Positions 43,800-50,521 of a stretch of 64,000 nucleotides of DNA are shown in pieces. The stretch is from Mycobacterium kansasii ATCC 12478 (lineage in GTDB: Bacteria > Actinomycetota > Actinomycetes > Mycobacteriales > Mycobacteriaceae), in the NCBI RefSeq assembly GCF_000157895.3, contig NC_022663.1:6262001-6326000 (forward strand), in the 5' to 3' direction. Both the position numbers and the translations under genes were made by a program. Each line of letters opens with the position of its first letter. Position 1 is the stretch's first letter. The notes under the pieces were generated by a model. It was given only the letters and a program-made list of their open reading frames with translations. It was not told where the DNA came from and searched no databases.

Positions 43800-44606
43800 A
43801 TGGTGACGATGACACAGCAAGCGCCGAATTCGGGCTTGACGCGCTTCAGCGTGCAAGACAAGTCCATACTGATCACCGGCGCCACCGGTTCGCTGGGCAG
43901 TGTCGCCGCCCGGGCGCTTGCGGATGCGGGTGCTCGGCTGACCCTGACCGGCGGCAACGCCGCCGGCCTGGCCGAGTTGGTCGAGGACGCCGGCATCGAC
44001 AACGCGGTGGTGGTCGAGCGTCGGCCGGAGACTCCGGCCGACGCGCAGGCCATGGTGGCTGCGGCCGTTGCCCACCACGGCCGCCTTGACGGGGTTCTGG
44101 TGGCGTCGGGCATGAACCATGTCGCGCCGATCACCGAGATGGCCGTCGAGGACTTCGACAAGGTGATGGATGCGAATCTGCGGGGAGCCTGGCTGGTCTG
44201 CCAAGCGGCCGGGCGGGTGCTGCTCGAGCAGGGCGACGGCGGCAGCATCGTGCTGGTCTCATCGGTCCGCGGAGCCCTCGGTCACCCCGCCGGCTACAGC
44301 GCATACTGCCCGTCGAAAGCGGGCACCGATCTGCTGGCCAAATCCCTTGCGGCCGAATGGGGTGCTGACGGTATCCGGGTAAATGCCCTTGCGCCAACGG
44401 TTTTCCGGTCCGAGCTGACCGAGTGGATGTACGCCGACGACGGGAAGGGGCGCGCCACCCGCGAGGCGATGTTCGCCCGGATCCCGTTGCGCCGCTTCGC
44501 CGAGCCCGAAGACTTCGTCGGGGCGCTGATCTATCTGCTGAGCGATGCGTCAAGCTTCTACACCGGCCAGGTGATGTATCTGGACGGGGGATATACCGCA
44601 TGCTGA
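43800..44606 (+). CDS. Short-chain dehydrogenase/reductase, Rv1714 homologue
   Basis: The 268-residue SDR has the cofactor motif TGATGSLG near 27-34, the catalytic Ser in VSSVRG near 153 and the YxxxK pair in YSAYCPSKAG near 165-174, and ends with the GQVMYLDGG loop typical of the gluconate-5-dehydrogenase-like group. First gene of a six-gene catabolic operon with its own promoter. ATG 43800 lies directly after the hairpin; ATG 43809 is an alternative. Its end overlaps the next gene by seven bases. Substrate is unknown. Confidence 0.87.
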   Translation: MVTMTQQAPNSGLTRFSVQDKSILITGATGSLGSVAARALADAGARLTLTGGNAAGLAELVEDAGIDNAVVVERRPETPADAQAMVAAAVAHHGRLDGVLVASGMNHVAPITEMAVEDFDKVMDANLRGAWLVCQAAGRVLLEQGDGGSIVLVSSVRGALGHPAGYSAYCPSKAGTDLLAKSLAAEWGADGIRVNALAPTVFRSELTEWMYADDGKGRATREAMFARIPLRRFAEPEDFVGALIYLLSDASSFYTGQVMYLDGGYTAC

Positions 44607-45517
44607 CGTCTCACGGATTTTCCCGCGCCGCCGTCGTCGGCGCCGGTTTGATGGGCCGGCGCATCGCCGGCGTGCTGGCGTCGGCAGGGCTCGAGGTCGC
44701 CATCACCGACACCAACGCCGAAATCCTCGATGCGGCAGCGGCGGAAGGCGCCGAAGTGAGCGGTGCAGAACGCGGATCGGTCACCGCCACCGGAGATCTG
44801 GCCGCGGCGGTGCACAACACCGACCTGGTGGTCGAGGCGATCGTCGAAAACCTGGCCGTCAAACGCGAACTCTTCCAACGCCTGGCGAGCCTGGCCCCAC
44901 ATGCGGTGCTGGCGACCAACACGTCCGTCCTGCCGATTGGGGCGGTTACCGAGCGCGTCGACGACGGCAGCCGAGTAATCGGTACACACTTCTGGAATCC
45001 GCCCGACCTCATTCCCGTCGTCGAGGTGGTGCCTAGCGATCGAACCGCCCCGGACACGGTGGAACGCATCGTGGTGCTGCTGGCCGAGGCCGGCAAGATG
45101 CCGGTGCGGGTCGGACGCGATGTCCCCGGATTCATCGGCAACCGGCTTCAGCATGCGTTGTGGCGTGAGGCGATGGCGCTGGTCGCTGAAGGTGTGTGCG
45201 ACGCCGAGACGGTGGATCTGGTGGTGCGCAACACCATTGGGCTCCGGCTGGCCACCCTGGGCCCGCTGGAAAACGCCGACTACATCGGCCTCGACCTCAC
45301 CCTGGCCATCCACGACGCGGTCATCCCCAGCCTCAACAGCGACCCGCATCCCAGCCCGCTGCTGCGCCAACTGGTCGCCGAGGGACAACTCGGGGCGCGC
45401 ACCGGACACGGATTCCTCGACTGGCCCCCGGGCGCCCGCGAGCGCACGGCGGCACGACTTTCCCGGCACATCAGTGCACAACTCGACCAAGACCCACATC
45501 GGAAAGGAAGTAAATAG
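44600..45517 (+). CDS. fadB3: 3-hydroxyacyl-CoA dehydrogenase-type enzyme, FadB3 (Rv1715)
   Basis: The 305-residue NAD-dependent dehydrogenase has the Rossmann loop VVGAGLMGRRIAG (13-25), catalytic-site segments NTSVLPI and IGTHFWNPP (His near 133), and the C-terminal helical domain with VGRDVPGFIGNRLQHALWREA and LGPLENADYIGLDL. Single-domain enzymes of this size include L-carnitine dehydrogenase and L-gulonate dehydrogenase as well as 3-hydroxyacyl-CoA dehydrogenases, and no CoA-specific feature is decisive. ATG 44600 overlaps the SDR end; the next gene follows after 2 bp. Confidence 0.85.
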   Translation: MLTSHGFSRAAVVGAGLMGRRIAGVLASAGLEVAITDTNAEILDAAAAEGAEVSGAERGSVTATGDLAAAVHNTDLVVEAIVENLAVKRELFQRLASLAPHAVLATNTSVLPIGAVTERVDDGSRVIGTHFWNPPDLIPVVEVVPSDRTAPDTVERIVVLLAEAGKMPVRVGRDVPGFIGNRLQHALWREAMALVAEGVCDAETVDLVVRNTIGLRLATLGPLENADYIGLDLTLAIHDAVIPSLNSDPHPSPLLRQLVAEGQLGARTGHGFLDWPPGARERTAARLSRHISAQLDQDPHRKGSK

Positions 45518-45519
45518 CC

Positions 45520-46344
45520 ATGGCTTTCACGTGGCCCCTCGGTGATGCCGAGTCCAAGCTGGAGTTCTACGACCTGTCGCACCCGTGGGGACACGGGGCG
45601 CCGGCCTGGCCGTATTTCGAGGACGTCAAGATCGAACGGCTGCATGGCATGGCGAAAAGCCGGGTGCTGACGCAGAAGATCACCACCGTCATGCATTCCG
45701 GCACCCACATCGATGCGCCGGCGCATGTGGTGGAGGGAACGCCGTTCCTGGACGAGATTCCGCTGAGTGCCTTCTTCGGCACCGGGGTGGTGGTGTCGAT
45801 CCCCAAGACCAAATGGGGTGTGGTTACCGCCGAGGATCTCGAGCAGGCCAGCCCGGAGATCCGGCCCGGTGACATCGTCATCGTCAACACCGGCTGGCAC
45901 CACAAATACGCCGACAGCGCCGAGTACTACGCCTACTCGCCGGGCTTCTACAAGGAAGCGGGTGAGTGGTTTGCGGCCAAGGGCGTCAAGGCGGTCGGCA
46001 CCGACACCCAGGCGCTGGACCATCCGCTGGCCACCGCGATCGCGCCACATGGCCCAGCGGAAGCCCAAGGCGGTTTATTGCCCTGGGCGGTAAGCGAATA
46101 CGAACAGCAGACAGGTCGCAAGGTACTCGACGACTTCCCGGAGTGGGAGCCCTGCCACCGTGCGATCCTGTCGAAGGGCATCTACGGTTTCGAAAACGTC
46201 GGCGGCGACCTGGACAAGGTCACCGGCAAGCGTGTCACCTTCGCCGCCTTCCCCTGGCGCTGGGTGGGCGGCGACGGCTGCATCGTTCGGCTGGTCGCGA
46301 TCGCCGACCCCACCGGGAGCTACCGCATCGAGACGGGGGTCTGA
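45520..46344 (+). CDS. Cyclase/kynurenine-formamidase-family hydrolase, Rv1716 homologue
   Basis: The 274-residue protein has the family metal motif HSGTHIDAPAH (near 58-68) and a second histidine-containing segment DTQALDHPL near 163, as in Mn/Zn-dependent cyclases that hydrolyse amide or lactone-like bonds. It begins MAFTWPLGDAESKLEFYDLSHPW. The ribosome binding site GGAAAGG lies just before ATG 45520, and its stop shares TGATG with the cupin gene. Probably cytosolic. The substrate is not known. Confidence 0.85.
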   Translation: MAFTWPLGDAESKLEFYDLSHPWGHGAPAWPYFEDVKIERLHGMAKSRVLTQKITTVMHSGTHIDAPAHVVEGTPFLDEIPLSAFFGTGVVVSIPKTKWGVVTAEDLEQASPEIRPGDIVIVNTGWHHKYADSAEYYAYSPGFYKEAGEWFAAKGVKAVGTDTQALDHPLATAIAPHGPAEAQGGLLPWAVSEYEQQTGRKVLDDFPEWEPCHRAILSKGIYGFENVGGDLDKVTGKRVTFAAFPWRWVGGDGCIVRLVAIADPTGSYRIETGV

Positions 46345-46694
46345 TGAACGTGACCCGGGTGTCGCAGGCACCGGAATACACTGCCGCGCTACACCGTGAC
46401 GTGCTTACGGTGCGTCTGCAGGGCCACGAGGCCGGACACACCGAACGGTTCTGGGTGGGGCTGTCCACCTATCGGCCGGGCGGGATCGCCGAAAAGGCCG
46501 CAGCCCGAGAGGAAACCGTCTATGTGGTGATCGACGGCGAGCTGGTCGTCACCGCCGGGGGAACCGAAACGGTCTTGGGCCGGTTCGACAGTGTGCATTT
46601 CGCCAAAGGCGAGGTGCGGTCGCTGGAAAACCGTTCCGGGCGTGCGGCGGTGCTGCTGGTGGCCATCGCTCATCCGCAGGAGGCAGGGGCGTGA
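46344..46694 (+). CDS. Cupin-domain protein, Rv1717 homologue
   Basis: A 116-residue single cupin: RPGGIAEKAAAREETVYVVIDGELVV forms the first motif with the metal-site Glu residues and DSVHFAKGEVRSLENRSGR the second with its His. Length equals that of Rv1717. It is tightly coupled on both sides. Cupins of this type in catabolic operons are often isomerases or metal sensors; I recall the M. tuberculosis orthologue being described as a cell-wall beta-galactosidase, which the fold alone would not predict. Confidence 0.83.
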   Translation: MNVTRVSQAPEYTAALHRDVLTVRLQGHEAGHTERFWVGLSTYRPGGIAEKAAAREETVYVVIDGELVVTAGGTETVLGRFDSVHFAKGEVRSLENRSGRAAVLLVAIAHPQEAGA

Positions 46695-47512
46695 GCGTCG
46701 TCATCACCGTGGCACCCACCGGGCCCATCGCGACCAAGGCCGACAACCCGGCGCTGCCGACCACCCCGGAAGAAATCGCAGCCGCGGTCGAACAGGCCTA
46801 TCACGCCGGAGCCGCGGTGGCACATATCCATCTTCGTGACGAAAAGGAAAGGCCTACAGCAGATCTCGCTACTGCGCGGCGGGCCATGGACCTGATTGGC
46901 GAGCGTTGCCCGATCCTGATCCAGCTGTCGACGGGAGTCGGACTGTCGGTTCCGTTCGAGGATCGGGAAAAGCTGGTCGAACTGCGCCCGCGGATGGCCA
47001 CCCTCAACCCGTGCTCGATGAGTTTCGGTGCCGGCGAATTCCGCAACCCGCCGGATGCCGTCCGCCGATTGGCGGCACGGATGCGCGAGCTGGATATCAA
47101 ACCGGAACTGGAAATCTATGACACCGGGCATCTCGAGGCCTGCCTGCAATTGCGGGAAGAGGACCTGCTGGCCGAACCTTTGCAGTTCAGCATCGTCCTC
47201 GGGGTGCGCGGCGGAATGGCCGCCACCGCCGACAACCTGCTGACGATGGTGCGCCGGCTTCCTCCCGATGCGATGTGGCAAGTCATCGCGATCGGCCGGG
47301 CCAACCTGGAGTTAACCGCGATGGGCCTGGCCCTGGGCGGTAATGCGCGAGTGGGCCTGGAGGACACCTTGTACTTGCGTAAGGGTGAGCTGGCTCCAAG
47401 CAACCTGGCGCTGGTGACGCGCACCATGCGCCTTGTCCAGGCCCTGGATTTGCCCGTCGCCTCCGTTGAAGAAGCCGAGGTGTTGCTGCGCCTGCCCGGA
47501 GTTCGGCGATGA
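46691..47512 (+). CDS. Beta-keto acid cleavage enzyme (BKACE/DUF849), Rv1718 homologue
   Basis: The 273-residue TIM barrel has the zinc site HIHLRD (near 45-50), an N-terminal ITVAPTGPIATKADNPALP, STGVG near 80, ELEIYDTGHLEA near 139 and a late GNARVGLEDTLYLRKGELAPSN, all typical of BKACE enzymes. These use acetyl-CoA to cleave a beta-keto acid into acetoacetate and a CoA ester, as in lysine fermentation and carnitine degradation. It follows the dehydrogenase that could generate such a keto acid. GTG 46691 overlaps the cupin stop; its own stop overlaps the regulator. Confidence 0.87.
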   Translation: MSVVITVAPTGPIATKADNPALPTTPEEIAAAVEQAYHAGAAVAHIHLRDEKERPTADLATARRAMDLIGERCPILIQLSTGVGLSVPFEDREKLVELRPRMATLNPCSMSFGAGEFRNPPDAVRRLAARMRELDIKPELEIYDTGHLEACLQLREEDLLAEPLQFSIVLGVRGGMAATADNLLTMVRRLPPDAMWQVIAIGRANLELTAMGLALGGNARVGLEDTLYLRKGELAPSNLALVTRTMRLVQALDLPVASVEEAEVLLRLPGVRR

Positions 47513-48282
47513 GCGCCAAGGCCGAAGACAGCGACGTCCGCAGCGGCGGCATCCAGGTGATTGCCCGCGCGGCCGAGATCTTGCGGGTGCTGCAAGCACA
47601 CCCCGGCGGGCTCAGCCAAGTCGAGATCGGGGAGCGGGTCGGAATGGCCCGGTCCACCGTGAGCCGGATCCTCAACGCATTGGAGGACGAGGGTCTGGTC
47701 GCCTCACGCGGGGTGCGGGGACCCTACCGGCTGGGGCCGGAGATCGCGCGCATGGCCAGCACCGTGCGGCTCAGCGTGGTGGCCGACCTGCACCCATTCC
47801 TGACGCAGTTGTCGCGAGAACTCGACGAGACGGTGGACTTGTCGATCCTGGACGGGGATCGCGCCGATTTCATCGACCAGGTGGTTCCGCCGCGGCGGTT
47901 GCGCGCGGTGAGCGCGGTGGGAGAGTCCTTTCCGCTGTACTGCTGCGCCAACGGCAAGGCGCTGCTGGCGTCGCTGCCACCGGAGCGGCAGGCGCAGGTA
48001 CTACCCAGTCGGCTGATGCCGCTGACCGCCAACACCATCACCGATCGAGCAGCGTTGCGCGAGGAGCTTGCCCAGATCAGCCGCGACGGCATCGCCTACG
48101 ACCGGGAGGAGCAGACCGACGGCATTTGCGCGGTCGGGACGGTGCTGCATGGCGTGACCGACCACGTGGTGGCCGTCAGCGTGCCGGTGCCGGCGCAGCG
48201 GTTCTACGGCCGCGAGGCAGAGCTGGCCAAGGCATTACGGGTGTGGGAGGCGAAAGTGAACAGCTGGTTCGAAGCATCGTGA
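47509..48282 (+). CDS. IclR-family transcriptional regulator, Rv1719 homologue
   Basis: The 257-residue regulator has an N-terminal winged helix-turn-helix (about 15-75: RAAEILRVLQAHPGGLSQVEIGERVGMARSTVSRILNALEDEGLV) and an IclR effector domain with LYCCANGKALLASLP and GICAVGTVLHG. IclR proteins bind palindromes near their own operons, and the hairpin at 43762-43777 is the obvious candidate site. ATG 47509 overlaps the BKACE stop. It probably senses the substrate of the upstream pathway. Confidence 0.9.
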   Translation: MSAKAEDSDVRSGGIQVIARAAEILRVLQAHPGGLSQVEIGERVGMARSTVSRILNALEDEGLVASRGVRGPYRLGPEIARMASTVRLSVVADLHPFLTQLSRELDETVDLSILDGDRADFIDQVVPPRRLRAVSAVGESFPLYCCANGKALLASLPPERQAQVLPSRLMPLTANTITDRAALREELAQISRDGIAYDREEQTDGICAVGTVLHGVTDHVVAVSVPVPAQRFYGREAELAKALRVWEAKVNSWFEAS

Positions 48283-48294
48283 GGAGCATTGAAA

Positions 48295-48762
48295 ATGGCA
48301 AAAGCATTGCGTGACACTCTGGTTGGCGCCTGGGAGCTGGTGTCCTACGTTGAGCGGGACAGTCCCGACGGCCCGGTGCGATACCCCCACGGTGCGGATG
48401 CGCAGGGCTTGATCATGTACACCCCGGATGGGTACATGTCGGCCCAGATCCAGTCGTCCGGGCGGCCCGACTACGACCGGCCGGTGGCTTGCGGCGGCAC
48501 CACCGAGCAGGCGGCGGCCGCGGCGCTGGGGTATCTCGCCTACAGCGGACGGTACTTCGTCGACGAGTCCACGGGCGATATTCGTCATGAGGCGAAGCTG
48601 TCCCTGGTGCCGAACTACCTGGGCCAGTTTCATCTACGGCACAGCGACCTCGACGGCGACAAGCTGACCCTGTCGTCGGAACTGACTTTGCCTGACGGGC
48701 GGACCGTGTACTCGTCTTTGGTGTGGAAGCGTGCCGAGCAGGCCGGCTGGCGGGTTGCCTAG
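48295..48762 (+). CDS. Lipocalin-like domain protein
   Basis: The 155-residue protein opens LRDTLVGAWELVSYVERDSPDGPVRYPHG, the start of bacterial lipocalin-like (Lipocalin_5) proteins, followed by alternating strands including GLIMYTPDGYMSAQI and LSLVPNYLGQ. It has no signal peptide. ATG 48295 follows GTGAGGAG; TTG 48289 is an alternative two codons earlier. It closes the operon 12 bp after the regulator and may bind the pathway substrate. Family is clear; function is not. Confidence 0.75.
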   Translation: MAKALRDTLVGAWELVSYVERDSPDGPVRYPHGADAQGLIMYTPDGYMSAQIQSSGRPDYDRPVACGGTTEQAAAAALGYLAYSGRYFVDESTGDIRHEAKLSLVPNYLGQFHLRHSDLDGDKLTLSSELTLPDGRTVYSSLVWKRAEQAGWRVA

Positions 48763-48805
48763 GTGGTGGCTGGGATTGGGGCTCGGTTGCGGTAGGCTTT
48801 CGACC

Positions 48806-48829
48806 TGCCGCCGCGTCATTTCGGCGGCA
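48806..48829 (+). terminator. Hairpin between the catabolic operon and tRNA-Pro
   Basis: TGCCGCCG-CGTCATTT-CGGCGGCA is a perfect 8-bp stem with an 8-base loop ending one base before the tRNA. There is no U-run, so it may terminate weakly or shape the tRNA leader. TAGGCT at 48793-48798 could be the tRNA -10. Confidence 0.5.
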
Positions 48830-48830
48830 C

Positions 48831-48907
48831 CGGGCTGTGGCGCAGTTTGGTAGCGCACTTGACTGGGGGTCAAGTGGTCGCAGGTTCAAATCCTGTCAGC
48901 CCGACCA
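48831..48907 (+). tRNA. tRNA-Pro (anticodon GGG), CCA encoded
   Basis: The 7-bp acceptor stem pairs CGGGCTG (48831-48837) with CAGCCCG (48897-48903), followed by A and encoded CCA. The anticodon arm is CTTGA-CTGGGGG-TCAAG with GGG at 48865-48867, and the T arm has GGTTCAAAT. It marks the left border of the island and is a likely integration site. Confidence 0.96.
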
Positions 48908-48949
48908 GAGGAATAGGCTCTGAACTGCTGCGATGTCTGGAGAGGTAGA

Positions 48950-49126
48950 TCAGACGACTCGGAGCTTGGTCCCATTTTGGGACCACAAGTGCTTCGACGG
49001 CAGCTCACCGGCACCCGCAACCGACTGGCGATCGGGGTGTAGGTAACGCTGCGTCGTGCTCAGGTCAGCGTGGCCGGCGATCTTCCGGAATACATGCACG
49101 GGCACGCCGGCGTCAGCCATGTCAGC
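48950..49126 (-). pseudogene. C-terminal fragment of a phage-type tyrosine integrase
   Basis: The minus strand reads DAGVPVHVFRKIAGHADLSTTQRYLHPD and ends KLRVV at 48950. IAGHADLSTTQRYLH carries the last His and the nucleophilic Tyr of tyrosine recombinases. Upstream (49127 on) the similarity is lost, so only the last 55 or so codons remain. Its place 43 bp from the tRNA-Pro 3' end is the usual position of an island integrase. Confidence 0.75.
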
Positions 49127-49284
49127 CCGGGGTAAGTTCCCTGGGGTGGTGGGGTTTCGGGAGTGGGGCAGGACCGGTTGGAGTTGGGTGAAGCCGGGTG
49201 TGTCGTTGCCGGTGTTGGGAGTGGGCCATCGCGTAGTGGTCAGTGCGTTGCCGACCAAAGTGACTCACAGAAAGACACGACGCG

Positions 49285-49579
49285 ATGCCCCAGGACCTTT
49301 CTGCCCTGCTTGCTCAGCTTGATGCGCTCAAGTCGGCCGATGCTTAGGCGGTGTTCGCCGAGCTGATCCGCGCCGGGCTGCAGGCCCTGATCGAGGCCGA
49401 AGCCACCGAGGCGATCGGCACCGGCCGCTACCAGCGCAGCGGCGAGCGCACGGTGCACCGCAACGGACACCGGCCCAAGACGGTATCGACCACGGCCGGG
49501 GATATCGAGGTGGCGATCCCTAAGCTGCGGGCCGGGTCGTTCTTCCCGTCGCTGCTGGAGCGGCGCCGGCGCATCGACC
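49285..49579 (+). pseudogene. 5' fragment of an IS256-family transposase
   Basis: ATG 49285 opens PQDLSALLAQLDALKSADA, then an in-frame TAG (49345-49347), and continues AVFAELIRAGLQALIEAEATEAIG, RSGERTVHRNGHRPKTVSTTAGDIEVAIPKLR to LLERRRRIDR, which is the N-terminal 95 residues of IS256/mutator transposases. Similarity stops abruptly at about 49579. Dead remnant. 49580-49697 shows nothing recognisable. Confidence 0.8.
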
Positions 49580-49697
49580 GCAGCGGCTCGTCGAGCGATG
49601 GGTCGTGCAGCCGGGCGTGCCCGCGCAGTCGTCGCGCCCGCCCTTGCATGATATTCGTCGCGGCCCGCAGAAGCGCGACCGTGTCGTGGCCGCTGTC

Positions 49698-49882
49698 CTA
49701 AGCGGAGCTGCCGAATAGTTTTTGTCTACTGCCAAACTCGATGCCGCCCTTCGGGTCTACGGCGAGTACGCGGATCCATCCCGCACTAATTCCGGGTGCA
49801 AGGCCTGCAATCAGTGACCACAGGACAGAGCCCTTGCCGGAACCGGCGCGCGGTAACCGCAAGTGCACCCGGCTGCGTGGTG
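49698..49882 (-). pseudogene. FtsK/SpoIIIE-type translocase fragment
   Basis: The reverse frame reads VHLRLPRAGSGKGSVLWSLIAGL and then VLAVDPKGGIEFG, a Walker A and following strand typical of the FtsK-like transfer proteins of actinobacterial integrative elements. Only about 60 codons remain, ending at TAA/TAG-type stop 49698. It supports the reading of this block as a decayed integrative element next to tRNA-Pro. Confidence 0.6.
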
Positions 49883-49949
49883 CAGGCGGAGACACCGCAG
49901 GTGCAGCCGGTGGATTCGCAGCAGCAGGCGTGAGTCTCGTTGATAAATG

Positions 49950-49978
49950 ACTCATATACCCGGGCAGGGTGTATGAGT
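49950..49978 (-). terminator. Hairpin downstream of csoR
   Basis: Arms 49950-49960 and 49968-49978 pair over 11 bp (one wobble) with loop CGGGCAG, 64 bp after the csoR stop on the reverse strand and followed there by CATTTATC. A reasonable terminator for the copper regulator. Confidence 0.55.
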
Positions 49979-50041
49979 TTCAAGGGTAGCTGTTCTTGTC
50001 GGTACTGATAGCAGGCAGCGGGCGCCTGCCCATCGTGCCGA

Positions 50042-50356
50042 TCAGGAACGAACAAGTCGCGCGATAGCCGCGGAGGCCTCGGCCAGCTTCACGTCAGCCT
50101 CGTCCCCTCCCTGAGTAATTGCTTGGCTTACGCAGCTGTCGAGGTGGTCGTCGAGCAGGTTCAACGCCACGGACCGCAAAGCACTGCTGGCTGCACTGAT
50201 TTGGGTGAGGATGTCGATGCAGTACTTGTCGTCGTCGATCATCTTTGCGATACCGCGAATCTGGCCCTCGATTCGACGCAGTCGCTTGGCGTAGCTGTCC
50301 TTGTGCGCTACATACCCGTATGTGGATTCCATTTGACCTTCCAGCACTTTAGTCAT
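50042..50356 (-). CDS. csoR: CsoR-family copper-sensing repressor
   Basis: The 104-residue DUF156 protein contains KRLRRIEGQIRGIAKMIDDDKYCIDILTQISAA and the Cu(I) ligand set C-x24-H-x3-C (KYC, DDH, DSC), with the same spacing as Cys36-His61-Cys65 of M. tuberculosis CsoR. It should release its operators when Cu(I) binds. ATG 50356 (MTKVLEGQMES) was chosen; the longer frame upstream runs through the operator. Located 165 bp downstream of the copper ATPase on the same strand, with its own promoter. It belongs to the island, distinct from the Rv0967 locus. Confidence 0.92.
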   Translation of the reverse strand: MTKVLEGQMESTYGYVAHKDSYAKRLRRIEGQIRGIAKMIDDDKYCIDILTQISAASSALRSVALNLLDDHLDSCVSQAITQGGDEADVKLAEASAAIARLVRS

Positions 50357-50427
50357 CGGGTCGTCGCCGGCATCGCCGCATGGTGACGAGTGTGATCGGC
50401 CACCAAAGACATCTACGATAGCAACGT

Positions 50428-50442
50428 TACCCCATAGGGGTA
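50428..50442 (-). promoter_or_regulatory. CsoR-type operator upstream of csoR
   Basis: TACCCC-ATA-GGGGTA is a perfect 15-bp palindrome of the CsoR operator type. On the reverse strand a TATCGT -10-like element (50415-50420) follows after seven bases, implying autoregulation. Confidence 0.75.
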
Positions 50443-50521
50443 CGGTGTAGTCGATTTCTTCAACATATCGGCTCGTGCGCACGCAGGGTTGCTGACATCA
50501 CTGCCGAGAACGGTGTCATCC

